Shown: positions 45,672-54,624 of the stretch, piece after piece
Layout: each line of letters starts with the position of its first letter
How positions within the stretch are numbered: position 1 is the stretch's first letter
The notes under the pieces: model-generated
Databases searched by the model: none
Told to the model about the DNA's origin: nothing
Seen by the model: only the letters and a program-made list of their open reading frames with translations
Position numbers and translations under genes: made by a program
Assembly: GCF_002419965.1 (NCBI RefSeq)
Contig: NZ_DIHC01000001.1
Location: 201,533-265,532, forward strand
From: Pseudomonas sp. UBA5706
GTDB taxonomy: Bacteria > Pseudomonadota > Gammaproteobacteria > Pseudomonadales > Pseudomonadaceae
Length of the DNA stretch: 64,000 nucleotides
Direction of reading: 5' to 3'

Positions 45672-46898
45672 ATGGATGCACAGGCCGCAGCGCGGCTGGG
45701 CGATGAAGTCGCCCACGGATTCGGCGTCGCGGCCATGCTCGCCGGCGCGGTCGCCGGAGCCCTTGTCGGTGCGGCAATCATCGCCGTGACGGCAGCGACC
45801 GGTGGTTTGGCGGCTGTGATTCTGGCGGGGTCCATCGCCGCGGGCGGCCTGTCGATGTTCCAGTTGGTCAAGGGGCTCTCGGCGGTCTTCAATCTGCCCG
45901 AGCCAACCACAGGCTCGCTCATAAGAGGCAGTCCCAACGTATTCATCAACCTGCGTAACGCCATGCGTGCCAGTGAGGATGTGTCCAGTTCCTGCAGCGG
46001 GTTTCCCATGGGCCACCCGTACTGGCCGTTCCCGGTCACGATCGCCGAAGGCAGCGCCACCGTTTACTTCAACGGTAAGCCGGCGGCGCGGCTGAAGAGC
46101 AAAATGAGCTGCGGAGCGCATATCAAGTCCGGGAGCCACAACACGTTTATCGGTGGCCCGACGCTGCGCATGGAATTCGTGCTGGACATCGAGGGCTGGA
46201 TGCACAACGGGCTGGAGGTTCTGGGCGTGGTCGCTGCCGCGGGCGCCTTGGTCCTGGCAGCCGTGGCCGGGCTGGCTGCTCTGATGACCGCCGGAGCGAT
46301 CGGCGGTGCGGTCTATGGCGGCATGGAGCTGCTGGGCCAGCTCGGCGATCGGCTTGGCCCGGGTTACCGCGACCTGCTGCAAGGCATGGCCGGATTGGCG
46401 CTGCTCGGCGCAGGCCCGAAGATGGCAAGCTTGAGCGCCGAACGCAATGCTGCGCGCTTGGCCAGCCAGACCCTGCTGCTGGAAGTACGCACTGCCTCGC
46501 AGGTCAATGAGGCCTGGGTTGCTGAAGGCAACCTGCCGGCGTGGCTTGAGGGCACGCTGGTCAATACCGAAGTGGTGCCGGCGGGCACGCAATACCAAAT
46601 GGTCGTCGCAGAAGGCCAAGCCGAGGCCATCGTTCGAGGCAAGCCAGCGTTCGGAGGCTTTGCTTCACCTGACCCTATTCCCAGCCAGGCCTATGCGCGG
46701 GATAAACTCGTCATCCTCGAAGAATTCAAGTCGGACGTGTCGCGTGTGATAACTGTCGAAACGACTGCTCCGCAGAAGGTGTACAAAGGCATCACAGGCC
46801 CGCTGGGGGAGTACAACGGCGGGGTACGGCAGGTACAGTTCGTCGATGGAAAAAACGTGAAATTAGTGGGCACCCCTCGTGTGTTGCCTTTGGAGTGA
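45672..46898 (+). CDS. type VI secretion prePAAR effector with unknown C-terminal toxin domain, 408 aa
   Basis: Layout like Tse6 of P. aeruginosa. A prePAAR motif AARxxDxxxH is at residues 6-15 ('AARLGDEVAH'). A hydrophobic helical region (17-60), a PAAR spike domain (about 80-168, 'CGAHIKSGSHNTFIGGPT'), a second hydrophobic region (180-215) and a toxin domain (about 265-408) follow. The toxin part has 'GGFASPDPIPSQAYARD' and 'NGGVRQVQF', which faintly recalls ADP-ribosyltransferase/NADase-like toxins; that is inference. I place the start at 45672; the earlier frame lacks the motif. Immunity gene follows six bases after. Confidence 0.85.
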   Translation: MDAQAAARLGDEVAHGFGVAAMLAGAVAGALVGAAIIAVTAATGGLAAVILAGSIAAGGLSMFQLVKGLSAVFNLPEPTTGSLIRGSPNVFINLRNAMRASEDVSSSCSGFPMGHPYWPFPVTIAEGSATVYFNGKPAARLKSKMSCGAHIKSGSHNTFIGGPTLRMEFVLDIEGWMHNGLEVLGVVAAAGALVLAAVAGLAALMTAGAIGGAVYGGMELLGQLGDRLGPGYRDLLQGMAGLALLGAGPKMASLSAERNAARLASQTLLLEVRTASQVNEAWVAEGNLPAWLEGTLVNTEVVPAGTQYQMVVAEGQAEAIVRGKPAFGGFASPDPIPSQAYARDKLVILEEFKSDVSRVITVETTAPQKVYKGITGPLGEYNGGVRQVQFVDGKNVKLVGTPRVLPLE

Positions 46899-46904
46899 CA
46901 AGCG

Positions 46905-47366
46905 GTGATATGTGATTTTGAGGAAGTTCGAGAGGACGGGAAGGTCATCGACGAAAGCATGACCGTAGAGCGCATAGTTGCCCTGGGATGGCCGCCATGC
47001 AAGGTCGTAGAGGCTCGCTGGCGCTGGCAGGAGCAGCCGCTGAACATCGCCCATCGCCTCGGGTTTCTGGCGATCGTGGTACCGGATCGGCAGCACTTGG
47101 CTATTTTGTGGAACAACGACGAGTCGGGTGTGGATGCCACACTTTACGTGATCTCTGGCGACCGTCACCGGCAGATGAAGATCGACGACCAACTGCTGAT
47201 CAATGGCAAGATCGAGCCCGGCATCTACAGTTGGTTCGAGCATTTCGCGCATGAGTCGCCGAGCGTTTTTACCTGCATGTTCAGCCGCCAGCGCGACCAG
47301 GCTATGTTCAGGGTGGATATCGACGCTGCAAGCGGCGCGGTGATTGCGGTACTGCCTTCACGCTGA
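46905..47366 (+). CDS. probable immunity protein for the upstream PAAR toxin, 153 aa
   Basis: No family recognised. It starts at GTG 46905 with GGAG nine bases upstream and begins six bases after the effector stop, the usual toxin-immunity arrangement. It has no signal peptide or TM segment, so it acts in the cytosol, which suggests a cytosolic toxin target. The sequence is acidic, alternating charge and beta-like ('LAILWNNDESGVDATLYV'), consistent with a domain that caps the toxin. A terminator follows. Confidence 0.7.
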   Translation: MICDFEEVREDGKVIDESMTVERIVALGWPPCKVVEARWRWQEQPLNIAHRLGFLAIVVPDRQHLAILWNNDESGVDATLYVISGDRHRQMKIDDQLLINGKIEPGIYSWFEHFAHESPSVFTCMFSRQRDQAMFRVDIDAASGAVIAVLPSR

Positions 47367-47423
47367 GCATCGTGCGGTGTGCGTCTGAATACCGCAGAAG
47401 CGCGAGTTGGCAGTCGCCGGAAA

Positions 47424-47464
47424 CAAAAAAACCGCCTGGTCCGTGACCTCCAAGCGGTTTTTTT
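47424..47464. terminator. terminator after the toxin-immunity pair
   Basis: Stem AAAACCGC/GCGGTTTT with A-run and T-run; may also serve the leftward fpr transcript. Confidence 0.8.
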
Positions 47465-47589
47465 CAGACCCCAAGTCGCTGAGGCCTGTACTGACTTATT
47501 CGCGGGTAAATCCACTCGCACAGTGGTTGTGCGAGCGGTTCAGCCGCGATGGGTTTCGATCCGGGGTCTGCCGTGCAGCAGATTGAGCA

Positions 47590-48369
47590 TTACTTCTCGA
47601 CGAATGCGCGCTCGATCAGGTAGTCACCCGGCTCACGCATCCGAGGCGAGACGGTCAAGCCGAAGCTATTGAGCACTTCGCTCGTTTCGTCGAGCATGCT
47701 CGGGCTGCCACACAGCATGGCGCGGTCGTCCTGCGGATTGATGGGCGGCAGGCCGATATCACTGAACAGCTTGCCGCTGCGCATCAGATCGGTCAGGCGG
47801 CCTTCGTTCTCGAACGGCTCGCGGGTCACGGTCGGGTAGTAGATCAACTTGTCGCGCAGCATCTCGCCGAAGAATTCGTTCTGCGGCAAGTGCTCGGTGA
47901 TGAACTCGCGGTAAGCGACTTCGTTCACGTAACGCACGCCGTGGCACAGGATGACCTTCTCGAAACGCTCGTAGGTTTCCGGGTCCTGAATCACGCTCAT
48001 GAACGGCGCCAGACCAGTGCCGGTGCTGAGCAGATAAAGGTGTTTGCCCGGCTTGAGGTCGTCCAGCACCAGCGTGCCCGTAGGCTTCTTGCTGATGATG
48101 ATCTCATCGCCTTCCTTCAGGTGCTGCAATTGGGAAGTCAGCGGGCCGTCCGGCACCTTGATGCTAAAAAACTCCAGATGCTCTTCCCAGTTCGGGCTAG
48201 CAATGGAATAGGCACGCATGAGCGGGCGCCCGTTTGGCTGCTGCAGACCGATCATGACGAACTGACCGTTCTCGAAGCGCAGGCCAGGATCACGGGTGCA
48301 CTTGAAACTGAAGAGGGTGTCGTTCCAGTGATGAACGCTAAGGACACGCTCGTGATTCATGTTGCTCAT
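47590..48369 (-). CDS. fpr: ferredoxin/flavodoxin-NADP+ reductase Fpr, 259 aa
   Basis: FAD-dependent reductase that moves electrons between NADPH and ferredoxin or flavodoxin, important in oxidative stress and iron-sulfur repair. FAD-binding 'MRAYSIASPNWEEHLEF', NADP-binding 'LSTGTGLAPFMSVIQDP' and C-terminal 'CGSPSMLDET' are present, ending 'YLIERAFVEK' as in other Pseudomonas Fpr. It is divergent from the LysR regulator FinR. A tandem 12-bp repeat sits about 30 bases upstream of its start. Confidence 0.96.
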   Translation of the reverse strand: MSNMNHERVLSVHHWNDTLFSFKCTRDPGLRFENGQFVMIGLQQPNGRPLMRAYSIASPNWEEHLEFFSIKVPDGPLTSQLQHLKEGDEIIISKKPTGTLVLDDLKPGKHLYLLSTGTGLAPFMSVIQDPETYERFEKVILCHGVRYVNEVAYREFITEHLPQNEFFGEMLRDKLIYYPTVTREPFENEGRLTDLMRSGKLFSDIGLPPINPQDDRAMLCGSPSMLDETSEVLNSFGLTVSPRMREPGDYLIERAFVEK

Positions 48370-48398
48370 GGTACGTGGGAGCTCCTGATAAATAACGT

Positions 48399-48430
48399 GC
48401 GCCAGTCAATGCGCCAGTCAATGCGCCATT
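48399..48430 (+). repeat. tandem direct repeat in the fpr/finR promoter region
   Basis: Two perfect copies of GCGCCAGTCAAT side by side, at 48399-48410 and 48411-48422, then a partial third, GCGCCATT. They lie just upstream of the fpr start on the leftward side. They could be a regulator site or a simple slippage repeat. Confidence 0.8.
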
Positions 48431-48503
48431 GCGCGACATTCTAGTGGCAGACACAATATCTGTTAACTGAATTATCAAGATATAGGTTATCGGTTATATA
48501 GAT

Positions 48504-49430
48504 ATGCGATTTACTCTCCGTCAGCTCCAGGTTTTCGTCGCCGTCGCCCAGCAGGAAAGCGTTTCCCGCGCTGCGGTCCTGTTGTCCTTGTCGCAATCGG
48601 CGGCGAGTACTTCCATTACCGAACTGGAACGCCAGTCCAGCTGCCAGCTGTTCGACCGCGCCGGTAAACGACTGAGCCTTAACGCGACCGGCCGGCAGTT
48701 GTTGCCTCAGGCCGTCGCGCTGCTGGATCAGGCCAAGGAGATCGAAGACCTGCTCAACGGCAAGTCCGGCTTCGGTTCGCTGGCGGTCGGCGCGACCCTC
48801 ACCATTGGCAACTACCTCGCCACGCTGCTGATCGGCAGCTTCATGCAGCGCCACCCCGAGAGCCAGGTGAAGCTGCACGTGCAAAACACGGCGAACATCG
48901 TTCAGCAGGTCGCCCACTATGAGATCGATCTGGGCTTGATCGAAGGCGACTGCAGCCACCCCGACATCGAAGTGCAAACCTGGGTCGAGGATGAGCTGAT
49001 GGTGTTTTGCGCCCCTCAGCATCCGCTGGCCAAAAAGGGCCGGGCGTCACTGGAGGAACTGACGCACGAGGCGTGGATCTTGCGCGAGCAGGGTTCAGGG
49101 ACGCGCCTGACGTTCGATCAGGCCATGCGTCATCACTTGAACAGCCTTAACGTGAGGCTGGAGCTGGAGCACACCGAGGCGATCAAGCGCGCCGTTGAAT
49201 CCGGGCTGGGGATTGGCTGCATTTCGCGTCTTGCCCTGCGTGACGCTTTCCGCCGGGGCAGCCTTGTGGCCGTTGAAACGCCGGAGCTGGATTTGATGCG
49301 GCAGTTCTACTTCATCTGGCACAAACAGAAATATCAGACGTCGGCTATACGTGAATTCCTCGACCTCTGCCGCTCATTCACCGCCGGCGTGAATCGCAGC
49401 GACGAGATCGTGCTGCCGAACATTGCCTGA
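48504..49430 (+). CDS. finR: LysR-type regulator FinR, 308 aa
   Basis: N-terminal HTH 'VSRAAVLLSLSQSAAST' and a LysR substrate-binding domain (about 90-295). FinR is known in Pseudomonas to activate fpr in response to superoxide, and this gene is divergent from fpr across 134 bp. The start at 48504 gives 'MRFTLRQLQVF', the usual LysR beginning. The region upstream is AT-rich with overlapping 'GGTTAT' motifs that could be the LysR site. Confidence 0.9.
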   Translation: MRFTLRQLQVFVAVAQQESVSRAAVLLSLSQSAASTSITELERQSSCQLFDRAGKRLSLNATGRQLLPQAVALLDQAKEIEDLLNGKSGFGSLAVGATLTIGNYLATLLIGSFMQRHPESQVKLHVQNTANIVQQVAHYEIDLGLIEGDCSHPDIEVQTWVEDELMVFCAPQHPLAKKGRASLEELTHEAWILREQGSGTRLTFDQAMRHHLNSLNVRLELEHTEAIKRAVESGLGIGCISRLALRDAFRRGSLVAVETPELDLMRQFYFIWHKQKYQTSAIREFLDLCRSFTAGVNRSDEIVLPNIA

Positions 49431-49458
49431 CGCGCCGTCCGGCTATAAAAGGTGATTG

Positions 49459-49827
49459 TCAGCCCAGCAGAATCAGGCCCCACACCACGGCAATCATGCT
49501 CAGCGCCACAAACTGGGCGGCGCTGCCCATGTCTTTGGCATTCTTCGACAACGGGTGGCGGTCGAGGGAAATCCGGTCAATCGCGGCCTCGATCGCCGAG
49601 TTCAGCAGTTCGACAATCAGCGCCAACAGGCACACCGCGATCAGGATCGCGCGCTCGCCACGGCTGACGTGAAACACGAACGACAGCGGGATCAACACGA
49701 TATTGAGCAGCACCAGTTGACGGAACGCCGCTTCGCCTTTGAATGCAGCGCTCAGGCCGTCGAGGGAATAGCCAGACGCGTTGAGAATACGTTTCAGGCC
49801 GGTCTGGCCTTTGAATGGGGACGTCAT
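49459..49827 (-). CDS. dgkA: diacylglycerol kinase DgkA, 122 aa
   Basis: Trimeric inner-membrane kinase that recycles diacylglycerol to phosphatidic acid. It has three TM helices and the catalytic cluster 'LNSAIEAAIDRIS' (with Glu, Asn and Asp). It begins 'MTSPFKGQTGLKRILNASGYS'-like (residues 1-20), as in other pseudomonads. Co-located with erdR, 106 bp downstream of it, as in P. aeruginosa. Confidence 0.96.
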   Translation of the reverse strand: MTSPFKGQTGLKRILNASGYSLDGLSAAFKGEAAFRQLVLLNIVLIPLSFVFHVSRGERAILIAVCLLALIVELLNSAIEAAIDRISLDRHPLSKNAKDMGSAAQFVALSMIAVVWGLILLG

Positions 49828-49933
49828 AGGAAAACTACTGATGAATGAAAGCGGTGGAGGCTAGTGCGGCGACGGTCAAAAAAGTGTGAAGGTCGGCCGC
49901 GTAAAGCCCAGGGTTGAGCCGGATTCATGGGAA

Positions 49934-50581
49934 TCAGCTCTGCGCAATGGATTCCAATTGTTGCAGCAGCAACGCCGCCTGGGTTCGGGTGCGCACATTG
50001 AGCTTGCGAAAGATCGCCGTAACGTGGGCCTTGATCGTTGCTTCCGACACGCTCAGCTCGTAGGCGATCTGCTTGTTCAGCAGCCCCTCGCAGACCATCG
50101 TCAACACGCGAAACTGCTGTGGCGTCAGGCTGGCAAGGCCTTCGCTGGCGGCCTTGGCCTCCGGCGACACGCTGATGCTTTCGTTGACCTGGGGAGGCCA
50201 CCAGACATCGCCATCCAGCACCGTTCGCACGGCCTTCTGAATGGTTTCGAGGGAACTGGATTTCGGGATGAAACCGCTGGCGCCGAATTCGCGGGACTTG
50301 ACCACGACCGCAGCCTCTTCCAGAGCAGACACCATTACCACCGGCACCTGCGGGTACTGACCGCGCAACAGCACCAGCCCCGAAAAGCCGTAGGCGCCGG
50401 GCATGTTCAGGTCCAGCAGGACCAGATCCCAATCGGATTTCTCGGTCAGTCGCGCTTCCAGATCAGCGATGCTCTCGGCCTCGACCAGCCTTGCATCCGG
50501 CCCGAGTCCCAGGCTCAGCGCCTGATGCAATGCGCTGCGAAACAGGGGATGGTCGTCGGCAATCAGGAGTTCGTATGGCAT
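49934..50581 (-). CDS. erdR: LuxR-family response regulator ErdR, 215 aa
   Basis: N-terminal receiver domain with the acidic pocket 'LLIADDHPLF', the phospho-acceptor Asp in 'VLLDLNMPG' and 'VVMVSALEE' with Ser, plus the Lys in 'FIPKSSS'. The C-terminal LuxR HTH reads 'QIAYELSVSEATIKAHVT'. ErdR is known to control ethanol and short-chain metabolism in P. aeruginosa, with its kinase encoded elsewhere. Its position next to dgkA is conserved. Confidence 0.93.
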   Translation of the reverse strand: MPYELLIADDHPLFRSALHQALSLGLGPDARLVEAESIADLEARLTEKSDWDLVLLDLNMPGAYGFSGLVLLRGQYPQVPVVMVSALEEAAVVVKSREFGASGFIPKSSSLETIQKAVRTVLDGDVWWPPQVNESISVSPEAKAASEGLASLTPQQFRVLTMVCEGLLNKQIAYELSVSEATIKAHVTAIFRKLNVRTRTQAALLLQQLESIAQS

Positions 50582-50756
50582 TTAATGATCCTGTAAGTGG
50601 CTGAGCGCCGACGTATTCAACACCCAATGAGGCAACCCGCGACATCTTGACACAGGGACCGTACGTGAGCGGCGCCAAGGATGCCCAGCGAACTCGGGGT
50701 GGTCAAGCCTGACGCTTTGCGGCAAAGTCTGCGCCCCCGACCTGGCGACTGCCATC

Positions 50757-51641
50757 ATGCCAAACCACGCCCTGCGAGCGGACCTGCTCATGCTCCTGAC
50801 CGCATTGATCTGGGGCACTGGCTTTGTCGCTCAGACCGCCGGGATGGATCACATCGGTCCGTATTTGTTCTCGGGCCTGCGGTTCGCGTTGGGTTCCCTC
50901 TGCCTGATCCCCCTTATTCTGCGCAACGCCAACACGGCCCGCGTGCCGGAGCCCTTGCTCAACCGCGGCATGTTACGCGCTGGCATCATCATGGGCCTCG
51001 CGCTGGCATTGGGCATCAACCTGCAACAGGTCGGCCTGTTGTTTACCAGTGTGACCAACTCCGGCTTTATCACCGGCCTGTACGTGATTGTCGTTCCACT
51101 GCTGGGCTTGCTGCTCGGCCATAAAACCGGACTGAGCACCTGGGTGGGTTGCCTGCTGGCAGTGGTTGGCATGTGCCTGCTGAGTATTGGCGATAACTTT
51201 CATGTCGCCTCGGGGGATTGGCTGCAACTGATCGGCGCGTTCGTGTGGGGTGGGCACGTGGTGTTGGTCAGCTTGTTCGCCAGCCGCCACGACCCGATCC
51301 GTTTGGCCTTTCTGCAATTCGCCACCTGTTCGGTGGTGAGTCTGCTGCTGGCGGTGCTCTTCGAACCGATTGCCCTCGACGCAATCATCGATGCGGGCCC
51401 TGCCCTGCTCTACGGCGGCATCGTCGCAGTCGGCGTCGGTTACACGCTGCAGGTGGTCGCGCAGAAACACGCCATCGCCTCCCACGCCGCCATCATTCTT
51501 TCGCTGGAGGCCGTCTTCGCCGCCATCGCTGGCGCCTGGATGCTCGGGGAGGCCTTGCAACTGCGCGGCTATATCGGTTGCGCATTGATGCTGGCCGGGA
51601 TGCTGCTGGCGCAGTTATGGCCGAAGACCCCCCTCGACTGA
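50757..51641 (+). CDS. EamA/DMT-family transporter, 294 aa
   Basis: Ten predicted TM helices in two EamA repeats; the second repeat begins 'GDWLQLIGAFVWGGHVVLV' (near residue 155) and the protein ends with 'EAVFAAIAGAWMLGEALQL'. It starts 'MPNHALRADLLMLLTALIW', a typical DMT beginning (Trp in the first helix). Probably a metabolite exporter; the substrate is unknown. Single gene, divergent from erdR. Confidence 0.92.
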   Translation: MPNHALRADLLMLLTALIWGTGFVAQTAGMDHIGPYLFSGLRFALGSLCLIPLILRNANTARVPEPLLNRGMLRAGIIMGLALALGINLQQVGLLFTSVTNSGFITGLYVIVVPLLGLLLGHKTGLSTWVGCLLAVVGMCLLSIGDNFHVASGDWLQLIGAFVWGGHVVLVSLFASRHDPIRLAFLQFATCSVVSLLLAVLFEPIALDAIIDAGPALLYGGIVAVGVGYTLQVVAQKHAIASHAAIILSLEAVFAAIAGAWMLGEALQLRGYIGCALMLAGMLLAQLWPKTPLD

Positions 51642-51704
51642 GGTCATGCTTCTGTTGCGAGTCGTTTTGATACGACTCGCTGGCGCCGGCTTACTGACTG
51701 ATGA

Positions 51705-52436
51705 CTATTCAATGTAACCCTTGAGCTCTTGATGAGCATCGCTTAGCAAGTCGAGGGGCAACTGATTTTTAGCACCTAAATAGTGCTGACTGAAGACATC
51801 GAAGTAGCAGCTCAAAGCCGAAGCTGCTTCAGTATCGCCGGCCAGATCGAAACACAGTGCGGCCACTTCAGCGGTACAAAGATGTTCGCTGCGCGTGGAA
51901 CGTCTTAATTTGTACCGTGAAAGCTTTTCGGGGATCAGGCTTAAAATGGGGATGGAGTCAAAATAAGCGCTTTTACGGAAGATTTTCCTCGCTTCAGTCC
52001 ACGTAGCGTCAATCAGCACAAACAGCGGCCTCTTGTTTTGGTTAACCGTCACGGTGTTGGTGACGCGCTCGGCCGCTACATATTCTCCCGGAAAAACCAG
52101 ATAGGGTTGCCACTGCGGGTCGTTGAGCAATGCAATCAGCTTTTCATCGACCTCGGTGCGGGACCATACAAACGCATGGTTATCCTGAATAACGTCTGCA
52201 ATCAGCCAACCCGTATTGCTGGGTTTGAAGACCTCTTTTTTCGTCATGATCAGGCACACCCCTGATTGTGCCTCGACCTTTGGACGCCACCTGCACAGGC
52301 AATGACTTTCGATCACTCGACAGTAATGGCACCTTGGCGCACGTGATCCGCGAGCCAAGTAAGGCTTTGTACTTTCCTCCTCCCGCTCATCTCTCAGACA
52401 TGCGACAGCATTCTTGTGAAAAACAGTCGGGGTCAT
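51705..52436 (-). CDS. DTW-domain tRNA-uridine aminocarboxypropyltransferase (TapT/TuaA-like), 243 aa
   Basis: SAM-dependent enzyme that makes acp3U in tRNA. The zinc-binding Cys motif is 'CHYCRVIESHCLC' at ~residues 37-49, and the DTW active-site motif appears as 'IDATWTEARKIF' with Asp-Ala-Thr-Trp. The start is uncertain: ATG at 52436 gives 243 residues; another ATG at 52469 adds 11. Neither has a good ribosome site. It lies between the transporter and a small periplasmic gene, and is leftward and alone. Confidence 0.85.
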   Translation of the reverse strand: MTPTVFHKNAVACLRDEREEESTKPYLARGSRAPRCHYCRVIESHCLCRWRPKVEAQSGVCLIMTKKEVFKPSNTGWLIADVIQDNHAFVWSRTEVDEKLIALLNDPQWQPYLVFPGEYVAAERVTNTVTVNQNKRPLFVLIDATWTEARKIFRKSAYFDSIPILSLIPEKLSRYKLRRSTRSEHLCTAEVAALCFDLAGDTEAASALSCYFDVFSQHYLGAKNQLPLDLLSDAHQELKGYIE

Positions 52437-52657
52437 TGACGGGTAAGAAGGCAGTGACACGAGGGGCATCCGGCAGGTCGAAAAGTCGCGGCATTCTAGC
52501 AGACCAGCCCGACGCGCCGTGTTCTCTGGTGTCCCCCGAGGCTCCTCCCCTATACTGCCCGGCCTAGAGAGCACTCACTCCTGCAGTGAACGCCTCGGGT
52601 TGTCGCCGGTCCAACGGCCAGCCTCTGCATCACCCGTCCACGCACCAGGAGAATTCA

Positions 52658-53083
52658 ATGCTGCGCCTCATCGCCCCCACTCTCACGCTTTTGCTCGTCG
52701 CTCCGCTGTGCGCCAACGCGGCGTCCAAACAGGATTACGAACTGAGCCAGATGCTTGATAAAGTCGCGAAGGAAAGCAGTGTCGGCACCCCACGCGCCAT
52801 CAATGAAGACATCCTCGACGAAGGCTACACCGTTGAAGGCAAGATGCTGATCAACCACCTGAGCGTGCAGTCTGGCCAGGCGGCTCAGATGCGCGAAAAC
52901 CCGGACGACGTCCGCGGTCAGCTGGGCGGTAGCGTGTGCCGCAACGCCGGTTATCGTCAACTGATGGCCAAGGGTGCGATCCTGCGTTACCGCTTCACTG
53001 AATACAAAACCAACAAGCTCATCACGACTCAGGAAATCAAAGCGGCGGACTGCGCTGCCAAACCCCCTGCCCACAAGAAGTGA
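52658..53083 (+). CDS. small periplasmic protein, PA3611-like, 141 aa
   Basis: A signal peptide ends 'LCANAASKQ' (about residue 22). The mature domain of ~120 residues with 'INEDILDEGYTVEGKMLINHL' (positions ~46-66) and two Cys ('GGSVCRNAG', 'AADCAAK') resembles P. aeruginosa PA3611, a quorum-sensing-regulated protein of unknown role, at the corresponding locus. AGGAG lies just before the ATG at 52658. A hairpin follows at 53102-53132. Confidence 0.82.
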   Translation: MLRLIAPTLTLLLVAPLCANAASKQDYELSQMLDKVAKESSVGTPRAINEDILDEGYTVEGKMLINHLSVQSGQAAQMRENPDDVRGQLGGSVCRNAGYRQLMAKGAILRYRFTEYKTNKLITTQEIKAADCAAKPPAHKK

Positions 53084-53460
53084 AGTCACGAGCTTTATGG
53101 GCTGCGCGTTTCGAGATCCTTTCAACGCGCAGTCTTGCTCTCCCCTCCCTGGCTACATGCGCTATTCAAATTCCGCCACCCAGTACTGTTCGCGCGCTGC
53201 TTGATCGCTGATCTTGGGGCCTGCGTTTCGTTTCGCCGTGCCCGTTACGCCTTATCACATTTTGCACGCTTGAAAGGGGTTGCCTGTGGCGCCGGTTGCC
53301 ATCAATGTTTTCTCTTTTCAACCACGGATTAGTCCAGAATCGGGCGCCGCGCAGGTTTGATGCCTCCTTCCTTCGGATGCGCTGCGCATGCCGGCGTATG
53401 ACGCGTCGCGATCCCGCCCCCTGGCGGCGGTCAATGATTCTGCAGAAGGAGAAAGCGTGA
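53084..53460. other. intergenic region with hairpin after the periplasmic gene
   Basis: 377 bp without a supported gene. A hairpin CTGCGCGTT/AACGCGCAG at 53102-53132 may terminate the upstream gene, though it lacks a clean T-run. The right end holds the promoter and leader of the LOG-like gene. Confidence 0.45.
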
Positions 53461-54528
53461 ATGCCGTACGTACCCAGTGACGCGTTGTCTCAGCACTTTC
53501 AGAGCAGCGGAATCGACCTCACCCCCAAGGTCGAAGAACTCCTTGGTTCGGTCGCCCCGGACAGCCCCAATCTTGCGCTCTACCGCGACATGATTCTGAC
53601 CGTCCTGCGCATGGCCCAGGAGGATCTGAATCGCTGGAATGCCAAAATCACCCTGCAAGCGTTGCGCGAGTTGGAGAATGCGTTCCGGGTGCTCGAACGA
53701 TTCAAAGGCCGCCGCAAGGTCACAGTGTTTGGCTCCGCACGTACACCTCTGGAACATCCTGTTTATGCGCTGGCCCGTGAACTGGGCAAGCAACTGGCAG
53801 CCTCTGACCTGATGGTCATCACCGGCGCCGGTGGCGGGATTATGGCCGCAGCCCACGAAGGCGCCGGCCTGGATCACAGCCTGGGCTTCAATATCACCCT
53901 GCCGTTCGAACAGCACGCCAATGCAACCGTGGATGGCACTGGCAATCTGCTGCCGTTCCACTTTTTCTTCACGCGTAAGCTGTTTTTCGTCAAAGAGGCC
54001 GATGCGCTGGTGCTCTGCCCGGGCGGGTTTGGCACCCTCGATGAAGCGCTGGAAGTGCTGACGCTGATTCAGACCGGCAAAAGCCCGCTGGTTCCCATCG
54101 TGCTGCTGGATGCACCAGGCGGAACATTCTGGGAAGGCGCTATCGGTTTCATCAAAAATGAGCTGGAGGCGAACAAATACATTCTGCCCACGGACATGAA
54201 CCTGATGAAGCTGGTGTACAGCGCCGATGAAGCTGTCGCCGAGATCAACCGCTTCTACAGCAACTTCCACTCCAGCCGCTGGTTGAAGAACACCTTCGTC
54301 ATCCGCATGCATCACGCCTTGAGCGACCATGCGCTGACCGCCCTGCAGGACAGGTTCGCCGATCTGCGGTTAAGCGGCGACTTCCAGCAATACGGCCATC
54401 AGGACGAATACGACGATGCGCAGTTCAGCCATCTCACGCGTCTGGCATTCGCGTTCAACGGCCGCAACCATGGCCGCTTGCGCGAACTGGTGGACTGCAT
54501 AAACCTGGAGAAGAACTGGGCGACATAG
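53461..54528 (+). CDS. LOG-family (TIGR00730-like) Rossmann-fold protein, 355 aa
   Basis: A Rossmann-like fold with the signature 'PGGFGTLDE' and phosphate-binding 'GAGGGIM', as in lysine decarboxylase-like/LOG nucleotide phosphoribohydrolases. The full LOG enzymes are ~190 residues; here an additional N-terminal ~85 residues and C-terminal ~90 residues flank the core. This long form is common in pseudomonads. Its substrate is likely a purine nucleotide. It is rightward, with recX convergent 96 bp downstream. Confidence 0.88.
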   Translation: MPYVPSDALSQHFQSSGIDLTPKVEELLGSVAPDSPNLALYRDMILTVLRMAQEDLNRWNAKITLQALRELENAFRVLERFKGRRKVTVFGSARTPLEHPVYALARELGKQLAASDLMVITGAGGGIMAAAHEGAGLDHSLGFNITLPFEQHANATVDGTGNLLPFHFFFTRKLFFVKEADALVLCPGGFGTLDEALEVLTLIQTGKSPLVPIVLLDAPGGTFWEGAIGFIKNELEANKYILPTDMNLMKLVYSADEAVAEINRFYSNFHSSRWLKNTFVIRMHHALSDHALTALQDRFADLRLSGDFQQYGHQDEYDDAQFSHLTRLAFAFNGRNHGRLRELVDCINLEKNWAT

Positions 54529-54624
54529 GAGCAATCTCGGCAGGCCCAAGGAACCGAGCCCGTGAAATCGATGTGACGGCGAATGCTTGAGGGCGTGCTT
54601 GCGCGCCTCCAGGCAGATCAAGCG

